DNA of 64,000 bases. Source: Lyngbya sp. CCAP 1446/10. Lineage in GTDB: Bacteria; Cyanobacteriota; Cyanobacteriia; Cyanobacteriales; Microcoleaceae. Each line of letters begins with the position of its first letter. The stretch's first letter is position 1. Made by a program: the position numbers and the translations under genes. Positions 56,012-63,774 of the stretch are shown piece after piece. The notes below the pieces were generated by a model. It saw only the letters and a list, made by a program, of their open reading frames with translations, made no database searches and had not been told where the DNA came from. Where the stretch lies: positions 1-64,000 of the forward strand of contig NZ_JAIGNI010000149.1 in assembly GCF_026130175.1 (NCBI RefSeq), written 5' to 3'.

Positions 56012-56898
56012 ACAATAAAATGTCAATGGGTTATTCTTTGGCAGTAGTGGCGACGGTTATTTGGGCTGGTAACTTCATCGTTGCTAGAGCTTTGAATGAG
56101 GATATTTTCCCAGTGGGTTTAGCTTTTTGGCGATGGACGATTGCTGTGGCAACTTTGGCTCCATTTACTGTGCGGGCGGCAGTTGCTGACTGGAAATTGA
56201 TTAAAAAATATCTCCTTTACTTGACTGTATCGGCGCTTTCCGGCGTGACTACTTTTAATACTCTAATCTACGTTGCCGGCCACACAACTTTAGCCGTGAA
56301 TATGGCGTTAATTGCGACTTCTTCCCCAGTTTTTATTGTACTTATGTCTCGTATCTTTTACGGAGAAACTATCTCGTTAACGCGCGCAGTCGGTATTGCG
56401 ATCGCAGTCAGCGGTGTTGTACTGTTAATCGCGGGAGGTTCGTTAGAGAGGCTGCTGAGTATTTCGTTTGCGATCGGCGATTTGTATATGTTGTTAGCAT
56501 CTATCATCTTTGCTGGCTACACGATGCTGGTAAAGCGCAAGCCACCCAACCTGCGGATGACAACTTTCACTTTATCGACTTTTAGCTTGGGGCTGTTGTT
56601 TTTATCGCCCTTCTATGCGCTGGAATGTTGGATTTATCACCCTGTAGTGTTCAATCCTTCGATCGCCCTGGCGTTACTTTATGTCGGGGTTCTGTCATCG
56701 GTGGTGGCGTTTATGGCATGGAATCAGGCGATCGCCCTCATTGGCCCGAACCGCACAGCCTTAATCTATTACCTGATTCCAGTGTTTAGCGGTATTGCTG
56801 CGTGGCTGTTTCTCGGTGAAGCGATTTCGTTGGTGCATATTTTTAGTACATTGGCGATCGTCTGTGGCATTATTATTACTAACCGCACTGACTCATAA
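56008..56898 (+). CDS. EamA/DMT-family transporter
   Basis: 296 residues with ten membrane helices in two EamA repeats (start VIWAGNFIVARALNED, second repeat from FAIGDLYMLLASIIFAGYTM). This family exports or imports small metabolites; the substrate is unknown. It overlaps the nhaC-like stop by 4 bp (ATGA). The last gene of the brnT-brnA-nhaC-eamA unit; convergent with a Uma2 gene 53 bp away. Confidence 0.9.
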   Translation: MNNKMSMGYSLAVVATVIWAGNFIVARALNEDIFPVGLAFWRWTIAVATLAPFTVRAAVADWKLIKKYLLYLTVSALSGVTTFNTLIYVAGHTTLAVNMALIATSSPVFIVLMSRIFYGETISLTRAVGIAIAVSGVVLLIAGGSLERLLSISFAIGDLYMLLASIIFAGYTMLVKRKPPNLRMTTFTLSTFSLGLLFLSPFYALECWIYHPVVFNPSIALALLYVGVLSSVVAFMAWNQAIALIGPNRTALIYYLIPVFSGIAAWLFLGEAISLVHIFSTLAIVCGIIITNRTDS

Positions 56899-56951
56899 AA
56901 TATTGGCGATCGGAAATGGGCGGAATTTAAAAATTTCCGTCAAGATTCCCC

Positions 56952-57701
56952 TCACAACTCCGGTTCAATTCCAGCCGATCGCAATTGAGCCCGCAACTGC
57001 TCTAATTCTTGTTCAGCGCGATCGGCCCTTTCAGAGCCCGCCAACAGCAAATTGCCTTCACTATCCCACCAGCGCAACCAAGGTAACTCCATATTTTGAT
57101 ACCTTCCCTGCCAAATTCCCAATTCAACACCCAACGGTTCAATCGGATAATGGCCGCGTTCATTTGCCGCAACCAATCGGTAGCTATTTTCCATCAGAGC
57201 ATAAACTTCAACACTCGCCTTACTTACCTCATAAATAGCATAAAATCCCGCATGAATCACATTTTCATAAATCCAGAATTTACCAGGCTTAGTTTCCTGT
57301 TGACCAGTTCGCAATAAAGGCGTTCTGTCCCGTTCTTCGGCACCATTTCCCGATACAAACTCTAACACAATCAACGGTGAAATCAATTCTTGCCACATCA
57401 CATAAGAACGGCGCGATTCACCATCAAGCGTTGGCGGCACATTGGGCACATAAAACCAGTCCGGTGCTTCCGCGCCCCGTTCTAACGGCTCAGTTAATCG
57501 CCAATAAATGCCGCTATCTTGACCGATACAGTAGTTACCATCGGGATGAATTCTTTCGAGAATGGGAGTAATGGAATCCGTTAACAGAATGCTTTGGGGA
57601 TGTTCTTGAAAATTTTTCACAAAAGTACCGTCCGATTCTGGTAGCTGAGTGTGATCTGGCCAGCCTGTAGGATTGTTTTCTACATCAAGGGTAAATTTCA
57701 T
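56952..57701 (-). CDS. Uma2 family (DUF820) nuclease-fold protein
   Basis: 249 residues. Uma2 pattern APDWFYVPNVPPTLDGESRR, SPLIVLEFVSGNGAEERD, then FWIYENVIHAGFYAIYEV and VEVYALMENSY. It ends in a short coiled coil, EQELEQLRAQLRSAGIEPEL, like the Uma2 protein at 9785-10579, showing the two are related. The function is unknown. Start ATG agrees with the family N-terminus. Monocistronic. Confidence 0.85.
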   Translation of the reverse strand: MKFTLDVENNPTGWPDHTQLPESDGTFVKNFQEHPQSILLTDSITPILERIHPDGNYCIGQDSGIYWRLTEPLERGAEAPDWFYVPNVPPTLDGESRRSYVMWQELISPLIVLEFVSGNGAEERDRTPLLRTGQQETKPGKFWIYENVIHAGFYAIYEVSKASVEVYALMENSYRLVAANERGHYPIEPLGVELGIWQGRYQNMELPWLRWWDSEGNLLLAGSERADRAEQELEQLRAQLRSAGIEPEL

Positions 57702-57839
57702 AGTATTATTTTAATCCCAAAGATTGTTTGAAACCAGCCTTATTTCTTTGAGTGCTGTTCCCGGCTGGGTTGTAGAAGTAAGGGTTCTCGCGACAGCACT
57801 ACAAAAGCCAAACAGATGTTCACTAACCCAATTATCTGA

Positions 57840-59108
57840 TCACTTTGGCAGCGGTGCCAAGACTTTCTCAGCATGACTCGCCGCCACCGCCGCAAATAAA
57901 GCCTCATAATGATTCAAAGCTTCCTCAAATCCGTAATTCTCCACAGCATAATTTCTACCTTGCTCGCCCAACGCATTCACCCGATCGCGATTTAAGAACA
58001 AATCCTCCACAGCATCAGCCAAAGCCTGCGGGTCTTCCGGCGCTATTACAACCCCGCCACCGCTTTGCTGGACTGCTTTGTGGGCTGTACCAGTTTCAGG
58101 AACCGACGCCAAAATTGCCCGGCCGCTGGCGAGAAGTAATTGAATTTTTGAAGGCATATTGAAGTTAGTAACGCGGCGCTTTTGTACGACTAAACTAACA
58201 TCCGCAGCAGCTAACAATTCGGGCAATTTTTCTCGCGGTTCAAAGGGCAGTAACATTACATTGGTAGCTTTGTAAGTTTCGCAATCTTTTTGCAAGCGCG
58301 CGAGTGCTGTTGATTCTCCCACAATTACAAAAGCGATTTCGGGTATGTGTTTTAAACGAGCCGCTGCTTGGACAACTGTTTGCAAGCCTTGAGTGAGGGC
58401 AATATTTCCAGCATAAAGAACGACAAATTTACCCTTGAGTTTGTGAGTTTCTCGAAAGGAGTTATTTTCTTTGGGTAAGGGGCGAATGAAATTAACATCG
58501 ACCCAATTCGGAACGCAAACTATTTTTTCCGGGGGTACTCCCTGAGAGTGCAATTTTTTGATAAAACCGCTGTCGATGACGCTGACTTGGCTGGCTGTGC
58601 TGTAGGCGAATTTTTCTAAGGCGTCAGCAATCTTAATTAGCAGTCCGTTTTTTTTCACCAAGCCGACGCGCACCGCTGCTTCTGAGACGATATCTTGAAC
58701 GTTAAGGACGATCGGGATATCGCGACTCCAGCCGTAAAAGGCGACTGGGACGCAAATCGGTAAAGGTGGCATTGTCGAGAAAATCACGTCGGGGCGCCAG
58801 CCTCTGAAGGCTTGGACGGCGCTGGAGACGACAAAACTACCGTCTAGCAGGAGCCGGTCTAGCAGGCTGGGGTGAGGGCCGTTGACGCGCAGGTAGCTGC
58901 GCTGAATTGTGACGCCGTTCTGTTCTTCGGTGAGGTAGAATTTGCCCCGATATTGCGGATAAATCCGGCGCTGGGGATAGTTGGGCATTCCTGTGACGAC
59001 TCGGACTTGGTGGCCGCGCTTGACTAGGCCTTGCGCTAGTTCTGTCATTAGGGGGGCAATGCCGATCGGCTCTGGATAGTAGTTATAGGAATAAATTAGA
59101 ATACGCAT
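57840..59108 (-). CDS. Glycosyltransferase family 4 (WcaI-like)
   Basis: 422 residues, GT-B fold. N-terminus MRILIYSYNYYPEPIGIAPL is typical of WcaI/colanic-type GT4 enzymes; the donor-binding half has VPNWVDVNFIRPLP, VLYAGNIALTQGLQ and NMPSKIQLLLASGRAI with the acidic EDPQALADAV helix. It adds a nucleotide-activated sugar to a lipid-linked glycan in the cytoplasm. Neighbours (RsbW-like kinase, STAS-sugar transferase) point to exopolysaccharide synthesis. Confidence 0.9.
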   Translation of the reverse strand: MRILIYSYNYYPEPIGIAPLMTELAQGLVKRGHQVRVVTGMPNYPQRRIYPQYRGKFYLTEEQNGVTIQRSYLRVNGPHPSLLDRLLLDGSFVVSSAVQAFRGWRPDVIFSTMPPLPICVPVAFYGWSRDIPIVLNVQDIVSEAAVRVGLVKKNGLLIKIADALEKFAYSTASQVSVIDSGFIKKLHSQGVPPEKIVCVPNWVDVNFIRPLPKENNSFRETHKLKGKFVVLYAGNIALTQGLQTVVQAAARLKHIPEIAFVIVGESTALARLQKDCETYKATNVMLLPFEPREKLPELLAAADVSLVVQKRRVTNFNMPSKIQLLLASGRAILASVPETGTAHKAVQQSGGGVVIAPEDPQALADAVEDLFLNRDRVNALGEQGRNYAVENYGFEEALNHYEALFAAVAASHAEKVLAPLPK

Positions 59109-59271
59109 AATATTTAGTTTGAAGCAAATTGTCCTGCCACCGCTAACTCCAGCCTACACCCGTTGAATTGCAGAGGATGTAATTGGGTTCCCGGTAGCAT
59201 AACAGGGGGCGGCGCTCAGACCCCTTGCCGGAGCGACAGAAGCTGCCCTGGAGCGGGCAGATCTGGCGCTA

Positions 59272-59706
59272 TCACGTAAGGTTTTTGCGCATTACCAGGC
59301 AGTTGCGATCGTCGGTACGGATATAGCAAAGCTTGTCTGTGAGCTTGTACATAAACACCAGTCCCCTTTCTCCTTCTCTGTCCAACGGATCGCGCTGCTC
59401 TTGGATGATCGAGTCCAGTTTTGCTTTCAGGTTGAAGGGTTGACCCCTGTCCCAAATCCTAATTTCTAAGTCATCGGCAAACACTTTTACCTCAAGGTCG
59501 ATCGGCGTCTCGGACGGCAAGTTCTGGTGAGCATGGCGGACAGCATTTGTAAACCCTTCGTTAACAATCAGGCTGCACTGCCACCACAAGTCGTGTGGTA
59601 TCAGCGGCAGAACAATATTCTCCAACCATTCCGAAACTTGTGTCAGAGCCTTTAGGTCTGTTTTAACCTGAAGGTGGAACTCGGCAATTGGTTGCTCGTC
59701 TTTCAT
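59272..59706 (-). CDS. RsbW-like anti-sigma serine kinase
   Basis: 144 residues from the ATG at 59704-59706 with GGGAGAAG just upstream; longer frames add a Pro/Gly-rich head without support. HATPase order is normal: N box IVNEGFTNAVRHAH (47-60), G1 IWDRGQPF (84-91), G2 GERGLVFMYKL (112-122). It should phosphorylate the serine of a STAS protein. The STAS-sugar transferase gene 545 bp upstream on the same strand is the obvious partner (inference). It is related to the permuted protein at 18624-19280 (NAVRHAH, RNCL). Confidence 0.9.
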   Translation of the reverse strand: MKDEQPIAEFHLQVKTDLKALTQVSEWLENIVLPLIPHDLWWQCSLIVNEGFTNAVRHAHQNLPSETPIDLEVKVFADDLEIRIWDRGQPFNLKAKLDSIIQEQRDPLDREGERGLVFMYKLTDKLCYIRTDDRNCLVMRKNLT

Positions 59707-59775
59707 TTTTCTTCTCCCTGGTCGCCCCCCACCACCGCTGTACTCAGCGCAGGTTGGAGAGGAAAAGGAGGGCAA

Positions 59776-60251
59776 GGTCTTGGCAACATATTAGTTAAGT
59801 CAAGCTTGAATTGAAGAAGCCCGTTTTGCCTCAAGGTGAGCATTCCTTTCGCACCATTTACTCGCACAGAAAATGAGAGACTTCCGATACTGTAACCTGC
59901 CTCGGTAGGGCGTTTGAATAGGAAAAATTCCCTACCGAGGCAGCTTGCGATGAGTGATTTGAGCTTCGACCGTGTTAGCAGTCGATACTTTTGTCAACAC
60001 ACCTGAGTTCTTGTCATCCTCGAAAACCCTGCTGGCGTGATTCGAGTACGATCTCGAACTCGCAAATTGCTAATTAATACTCCGATCGCAGAGCTGGCAA
60101 CTAGCTGCACATTTTCTGTGTGAATTTTAACACTTAATGCTAACGTAAGTATCGCGAACGATCGCCTGCTTAATTTACGTATCAAGTTCGAGTTCCGGCT
60201 GTCCAGAAAGCAACAGCACCTAAAATTTCAGCGGTGGGTTGTTGACCGCTC
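59776..60251. other. Intergenic region with strong hairpin
   Basis: 476 bp between two co-oriented genes of the polysaccharide region. Holds the hairpin at 59897-59943. A 63-codon frame at 59994-60185 is not supported by any feature. Confidence 0.5.
59897..59943. promoter_or_regulatory. 14-bp perfect inverted repeat, function unknown
   Basis: CTGCCTCGGTAGGG (59897-59910) and CCCTACCGAGGCAG (59930-59943), 19-base loop. On the minus strand it is not followed by a T run, so it is an uncertain terminator; it could be an attenuator, operator or repeat. Confidence 0.6.
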
Positions 60252-61250
60252 TTACATAGCGCCACTATTTTTGTTAAACAGCACAGTTATGGTTTTAACA
60301 ATTAGTTTCAGGTCATACATCAGACTCCACTCTTGTTGGTATTTTAAATCTAAACGGATGACATCTTCAAAATCGCGCACTTTAGAGCGACCGTTGACTT
60401 GCCATTCACCCGTCATCCCAGGTTTGACATCCAAACGCTGCCACTGAGGTACTTCATAGCGGTCAACTTCGTCTGGAGTCGGGGGTCTGGTGCCGACTAG
60501 ACTCATTTCGCCTTTGAGTACGTTCCAAAATTGTGGTAGTTCATCAAGACTGGTTTTTCTCAAGATGCGCCCGACTTTGGTAATCCGGGGGTCATTGTCA
60601 TTTTTGAAAAATGCGCCGGAGGCTTGGTTTTTGATTTGGGATTTCATAGCTTCGGCGTTGGTACACATCGAGCGAAACTTCCAAATCTGAAATCTTCTGC
60701 CCATCCAACCACAGCGGGTTTGCGCAAAAAATATCGGGCCCGGATCGTTAATTGTGATAGCTGCGACTATCGGTATGAACAATATTCCTGTAATTATCAA
60801 ACCAACGATTGCCCCAACGATGTCGATGAGTCGTTTTACCCACGATTGCACCGAGGGGTGCGTCATCGGTAGGTGATTGTCAGAGGAGTTGGTCTCTGTG
60901 GGAGTTGAGGTTGCAGAAGGTTGCTCGATCGTCAGCACTTGATCTAGGCTGGTGAGAGCAAATACTGCCATCACTTGTGGCTTGAGGCTCCGAAGCACCA
61001 AGTCACTACCGCGCTGTTTGGCAAATTTCAGATTGCTGACTAAAGCACCGATCCCGCTACTGTCAATAAATGTCGTCTGACTGAAGTCTATGACTATTTT
61101 GCTGGGAACGGTGCTTCCAAAGAAAAGTTGCTGGCAGGTTGTCTTGAAGTTTACGGCTTCAAGTACGCTCAAGCGCACGGGTATGTGAACGGAGGGAATC
61201 TCGTCCAAGTACGTAACCCGAAAATCTGCCTCTGGGGTTTGGCTGACCAT
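60252..61250 (-). CDS. STAS domain - polyprenyl-phosphate sugar transferase fusion
   Basis: 332 residues. N-terminal STAS domain (about 10-110) with FIDSSGIGALV (Ser64/Ser65 phospho-site), a Thr/Ser-rich linker, then a bacterial sugar transferase (about 138-332): KRLIDIVGA, one membrane helix, FRSMCTNAEAM, RKTSLDELPQFWNVLKGEMS and VKPGMTGEWQV. The enzyme half loads the first sugar-phosphate onto undecaprenyl phosphate to start polysaccharide synthesis. The STAS half suggests that an RsbW-like kinase, one of which is encoded 545 bp downstream, controls it. Confidence 0.93.
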   Translation of the reverse strand: MVSQTPEADFRVTYLDEIPSVHIPVRLSVLEAVNFKTTCQQLFFGSTVPSKIVIDFSQTTFIDSSGIGALVSNLKFAKQRGSDLVLRSLKPQVMAVFALTSLDQVLTIEQPSATSTPTETNSSDNHLPMTHPSVQSWVKRLIDIVGAIVGLIITGILFIPIVAAITINDPGPIFFAQTRCGWMGRRFQIWKFRSMCTNAEAMKSQIKNQASGAFFKNDNDPRITKVGRILRKTSLDELPQFWNVLKGEMSLVGTRPPTPDEVDRYEVPQWQRLDVKPGMTGEWQVNGRSKVRDFEDVIRLDLKYQQEWSLMYDLKLIVKTITVLFNKNSGAM

Positions 61251-61385
61251 GAAGTCCTAGTTTCAAATTTCAAGCTGATGTCTTTAGCCTATTCTGTCCT
61301 AGCAAATCCACTATTATTGTTATTAGAAGGCTAGCTTTATGTAAACTTTACAATAATACCCGAAAATTCTGTTGCCAAGGCTAAC

Positions 61386-61440
61386 TACCGTAGTCAACAG
61401 TCAACTGTTAACAGAAAAGTCAACAGTTAACGGTTAACTG
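61386..61440. repeat. Heptanucleotide array (GTCAACA/GTTAAC)
   Basis: AGTCAACAGTCAACTGTTAA and further units, partly self-complementary, in the gap between the DUF3318 gene and the sugar transferase. Confidence 0.75.
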
Positions 61441-61473
61441 GAAAATCTTTGTAGCCAGCGTCGGGGAAGAAGA

Positions 61474-62142
61474 TCAAGAATTGTAGACGTTTTCTGACTG
61501 CGAGGTTTCGCGGGTGATGGGTTTGACTTTGGCTTTGGCTTTCGCTGCGTTGCGTTTCAGGGCCTGGAGACGAGCTTCGTATTTAGCCCGTTGAGTTTTT
61601 TTGGAAGTTTGCTCGATTAAGGTTTTTAAGGCGCTGCCGAGGCTTTTGTAGGCGTTTGGGAGAGTGTAGCCGAAGCGGGTGGCTAGGGCGAGGGCTTTTT
61701 CGTCGGCGTCTACTGCTTCTTTTAAACTTTTGTCTCCGTTGTTTTTTTGGTAAAGCCTCCAGCCGGAGACGCCGCACAAAGATACGGCCAACAGCAGCAG
61801 CAAGCCGTCTTGCACCCAAAGTTCGCCGACGGCGCCGCCTAAACCTATGGCGAGGGCTGCCATTTCCCAACCGTCTCTGGGGATGGTGTCGTTTTGGATG
61901 CGGGCGACTTCGTGCCAAAATAGGAGGTTGCGCTGATCCATTGCTAGCTGTTCCCAGCGGATCAGGTCTATTTGGATTTCTACCTGGTCTTTGCCTATTT
62001 CTTCGCTGCGGATCAGGGTGGGATTAACTTCTATTGTTTTTTCTACTGTTACCCAACTTTGGAGTTCTGGGGGCAGTATATTTTTCAAGCGCCGGATCTC
62101 ACTCATCTCGGCTCTTGCTGTAGAGGTTGCATAGGATGTCAT
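61474..62142 (-). CDS. DUF3318 membrane protein
   Basis: 222 residues. MSEIRRLKNILPPELQSWVT near the N-terminus is typical of DUF3318, a cyanobacterial family. Two adjacent hydrophobic segments (about 92-105 and 113-130) form a membrane hairpin, and the C-terminus is a Lys/Ala-rich helix (LKRNAAKAKAKVKPITRE). A second ATG 36 bp downstream is possible, but the first start is usual for the family. The function is unknown. Confidence 0.83.
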   Translation of the reverse strand: MTSYATSTARAEMSEIRRLKNILPPELQSWVTVEKTIEVNPTLIRSEEIGKDQVEIQIDLIRWEQLAMDQRNLLFWHEVARIQNDTIPRDGWEMAALAIGLGGAVGELWVQDGLLLLLAVSLCGVSGWRLYQKNNGDKSLKEAVDADEKALALATRFGYTLPNAYKSLGSALKTLIEQTSKKTQRAKYEARLQALKRNAAKAKAKVKPITRETSQSENVYNS

Positions 62143-62317
62143 AGCTCCGGCCTATTGATTTTCTAAAGGTTAATATTGTGTGTATTTCTGGAGTATAGCA
62201 AACCTTGAATCCAAATATAGCGGAGCTACGGGGGTCGATCGACCTTTTGGCAATTTTACTGGATTTTACTCGCGTTGTGGGCGATCGCGTTGTGGGCGAT
62301 CGATCGATTCCTTCCGA

Positions 62318-62630
62318 CTATTTCATCATTTGTTCTAAAGTATGCTTGGATTTTTGTAAATCTTCTAGGCAAAATTGAGAGTTGCAAAAGCCGTGGGAGG
62401 CTATTTCGTGGTGTTTTGAGACTTCTCTGATTGTATCTCGGTTGTGGAGTGCAAAGTTAGCTGTGACAAAAAATGTGGCTGTAAATATCTAATCTGTCGA
62501 GAAGTGCCATAATCTTTGACAATCCTCCGCTAGAAATTTCAAATTTTATTTCGTCTGGCAGGGGTTGACCGTATTCTTCAGGGATGTCAAATTCTTCTAG
62601 GTCAAAGCTCAACAAGATTGATTGATTTAT
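62318..62630 (-). pseudogene. Polysaccharide deacetylase remnant (frameshift, truncated)
   Basis: Two minus-strand frames together read LLSFDLEEFDIPEEYGQPLP, DEIKFEISSGGLSKIMALLDRL and then, in the next frame, ATFFVTANFALHNRDTIREV and SKHHEIASHGFCNS: the N-terminal third of a NodB-type deacetylase with its D-E and H-xxx-H metal ligands. A 1-bp change at a T run (about 62483-62488) splits the frame. A TAG at 62318-62320 ends it after ~100 of about 280 residues. The usual start ATG appears as ATA. It overlaps the end of the GT2 pseudogene, so they were once an operon. Confidence 0.8.
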
Positions 62631-63489
62631 AGTAGCCTGCGCGGTCGTTGTATCTAATTTTAAACAAGCAGGTCAACATTTTTAGGGAATTTTTAAGTAT
62701 ATTGATTTGATAAATTTTGTAGAGGTATTGCTGGGAAACTCTGGCGGTCATTTCACCAATTGTATATCCTTTATTTTTAGCTAAAAAAGTAGTTTAACAT
62801 CAAATGAAAATCCGGTAATTGTTTGTCTTTTAAATATTTCTTGGGCCGGTATTTTTTTTAAACCCTTTGAGTCCGACTTGCATATTTCTATAGGATAGAT
62901 TCAGGATTAATCTGGAAATTAAGTTAAATATTTTGCAGGCTATTTTTATGAGTAAGGTAAGATTTTGGAAGTTTTCTAGATCGAGATTTGTGCAACCAAT
63001 TACGACATCAAATTTTTCTAATCTTTCTAGTAAGCGTTCGAGGTGTTCGAGGGAGTAAGCTAAGTCGCCATCCATGAAGCAAATGCAGTCGGCCTCTGCA
63101 TATTCGCTGCCTTTTTTTACGGCATATCCTTTGCCTTTACCAGAAAGAATTGGGTTAAAGCCGGAACCCTTGTAGGGAGAAATTAAAAGCAGACTATTCA
63201 TTACTCCAATCCTCTTCCTGACCGGGAGAGGTCGCCCTCAACTGTCAACTGTCAACTGTCAACTGTCAACTGAATGAAGGTTGCTATAGGAAATTAGTTT
63301 GATGTGATGTGCGGGGAAAGCTTTGAGTTTGTTTTCGATAATTTCCAGTGTATTGTCGGTGGAGCCGTCATTAACAATGATAAAATTGTAAGCGTGATTT
63401 TTTTGAGAAAATTCTAAAATTCTGTCAAAGGTTTGCTCTAGGCAATTTGCTTCGTTGTAAACAGGCAGAATTACTGCGATTTTCATCAT
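62602..63489 (-). pseudogene. GT2 glycosyltransferase, broken by insertion and frameshifts
   Basis: The start MMKIAVILPVYNEANCLEQT and VNDGSTDNT (first Asp motif) are intact, then a 111-bp insert causes a stop at 63259-63261. The gene resumes with GKGKGYAVKKGSEYAEADC and FMDGDLAY (DxD). An A run (62852-62859 in the plus strand as T) shifts the frame after KGFKK, and a T-run change near 62783-62789 shifts it again. The end LKIRYNDRAGYYKSINLVEL stops at 62602-62604. Corrected, it is about 258 residues, like dolichyl-phosphate/polyprenyl-phosphate sugar synthases. The single-base indels are in homopolymers, so sequencing error cannot be excluded for those; the insert is a real structural change. 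Confidence 0.83.
63186..63296. mobile_element. 111-bp STRR-carrying insert with 7-bp direct repeats
   Basis: GAAATTA occurs at 63179-63185 and 63290-63296. Removing the 111 bp between the copies rejoins the GT2 reading frame (HHIKLIS to PYKGSGFN). The insert contains five CAACTGT heptamers and ends CAACTGAATGAA, the same word as at the end of the array near 32634-32644. Confidence 0.75.
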
Positions 63490-63774
63490 TGTTGTTCGAT
63501 CGCGCTTTCGCAGAAATATGCTACCACCTCGGAGGAGAAATCACAAGTCAAGAAAATCACCTAGAAAAAATTCGGGGAAAAAATAAGCATTGTCAACTTT
63601 CGACTGGGTTCCAGGAAAAGTGCGATCGCCATAAATTGTATCATGCTAGAGTTGACCTAGCTCATCTTTATGGAAGGTACGGGCGATCGACAATCTAGAC
63701 ACTCCCAACACCTGAGTCCGAAAAACCCTCATACTACCGCCTGAACTATATACCTCATGAGGTTGTAATTGTCA
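63490..63774. other. Intergenic region
   Basis: 285 bp between the divergent GT2 pseudogene and the deacetylase. Open frames here have no features. No repeat seen. Confidence 0.4.

Noticed and set aside
11713-63290. Regular short repeats that could suggest CRISPR
   Set aside because: The units are 7-8 bp direct repeats without unique spacers, and no cas genes are present; these are STRR/simple repeats.
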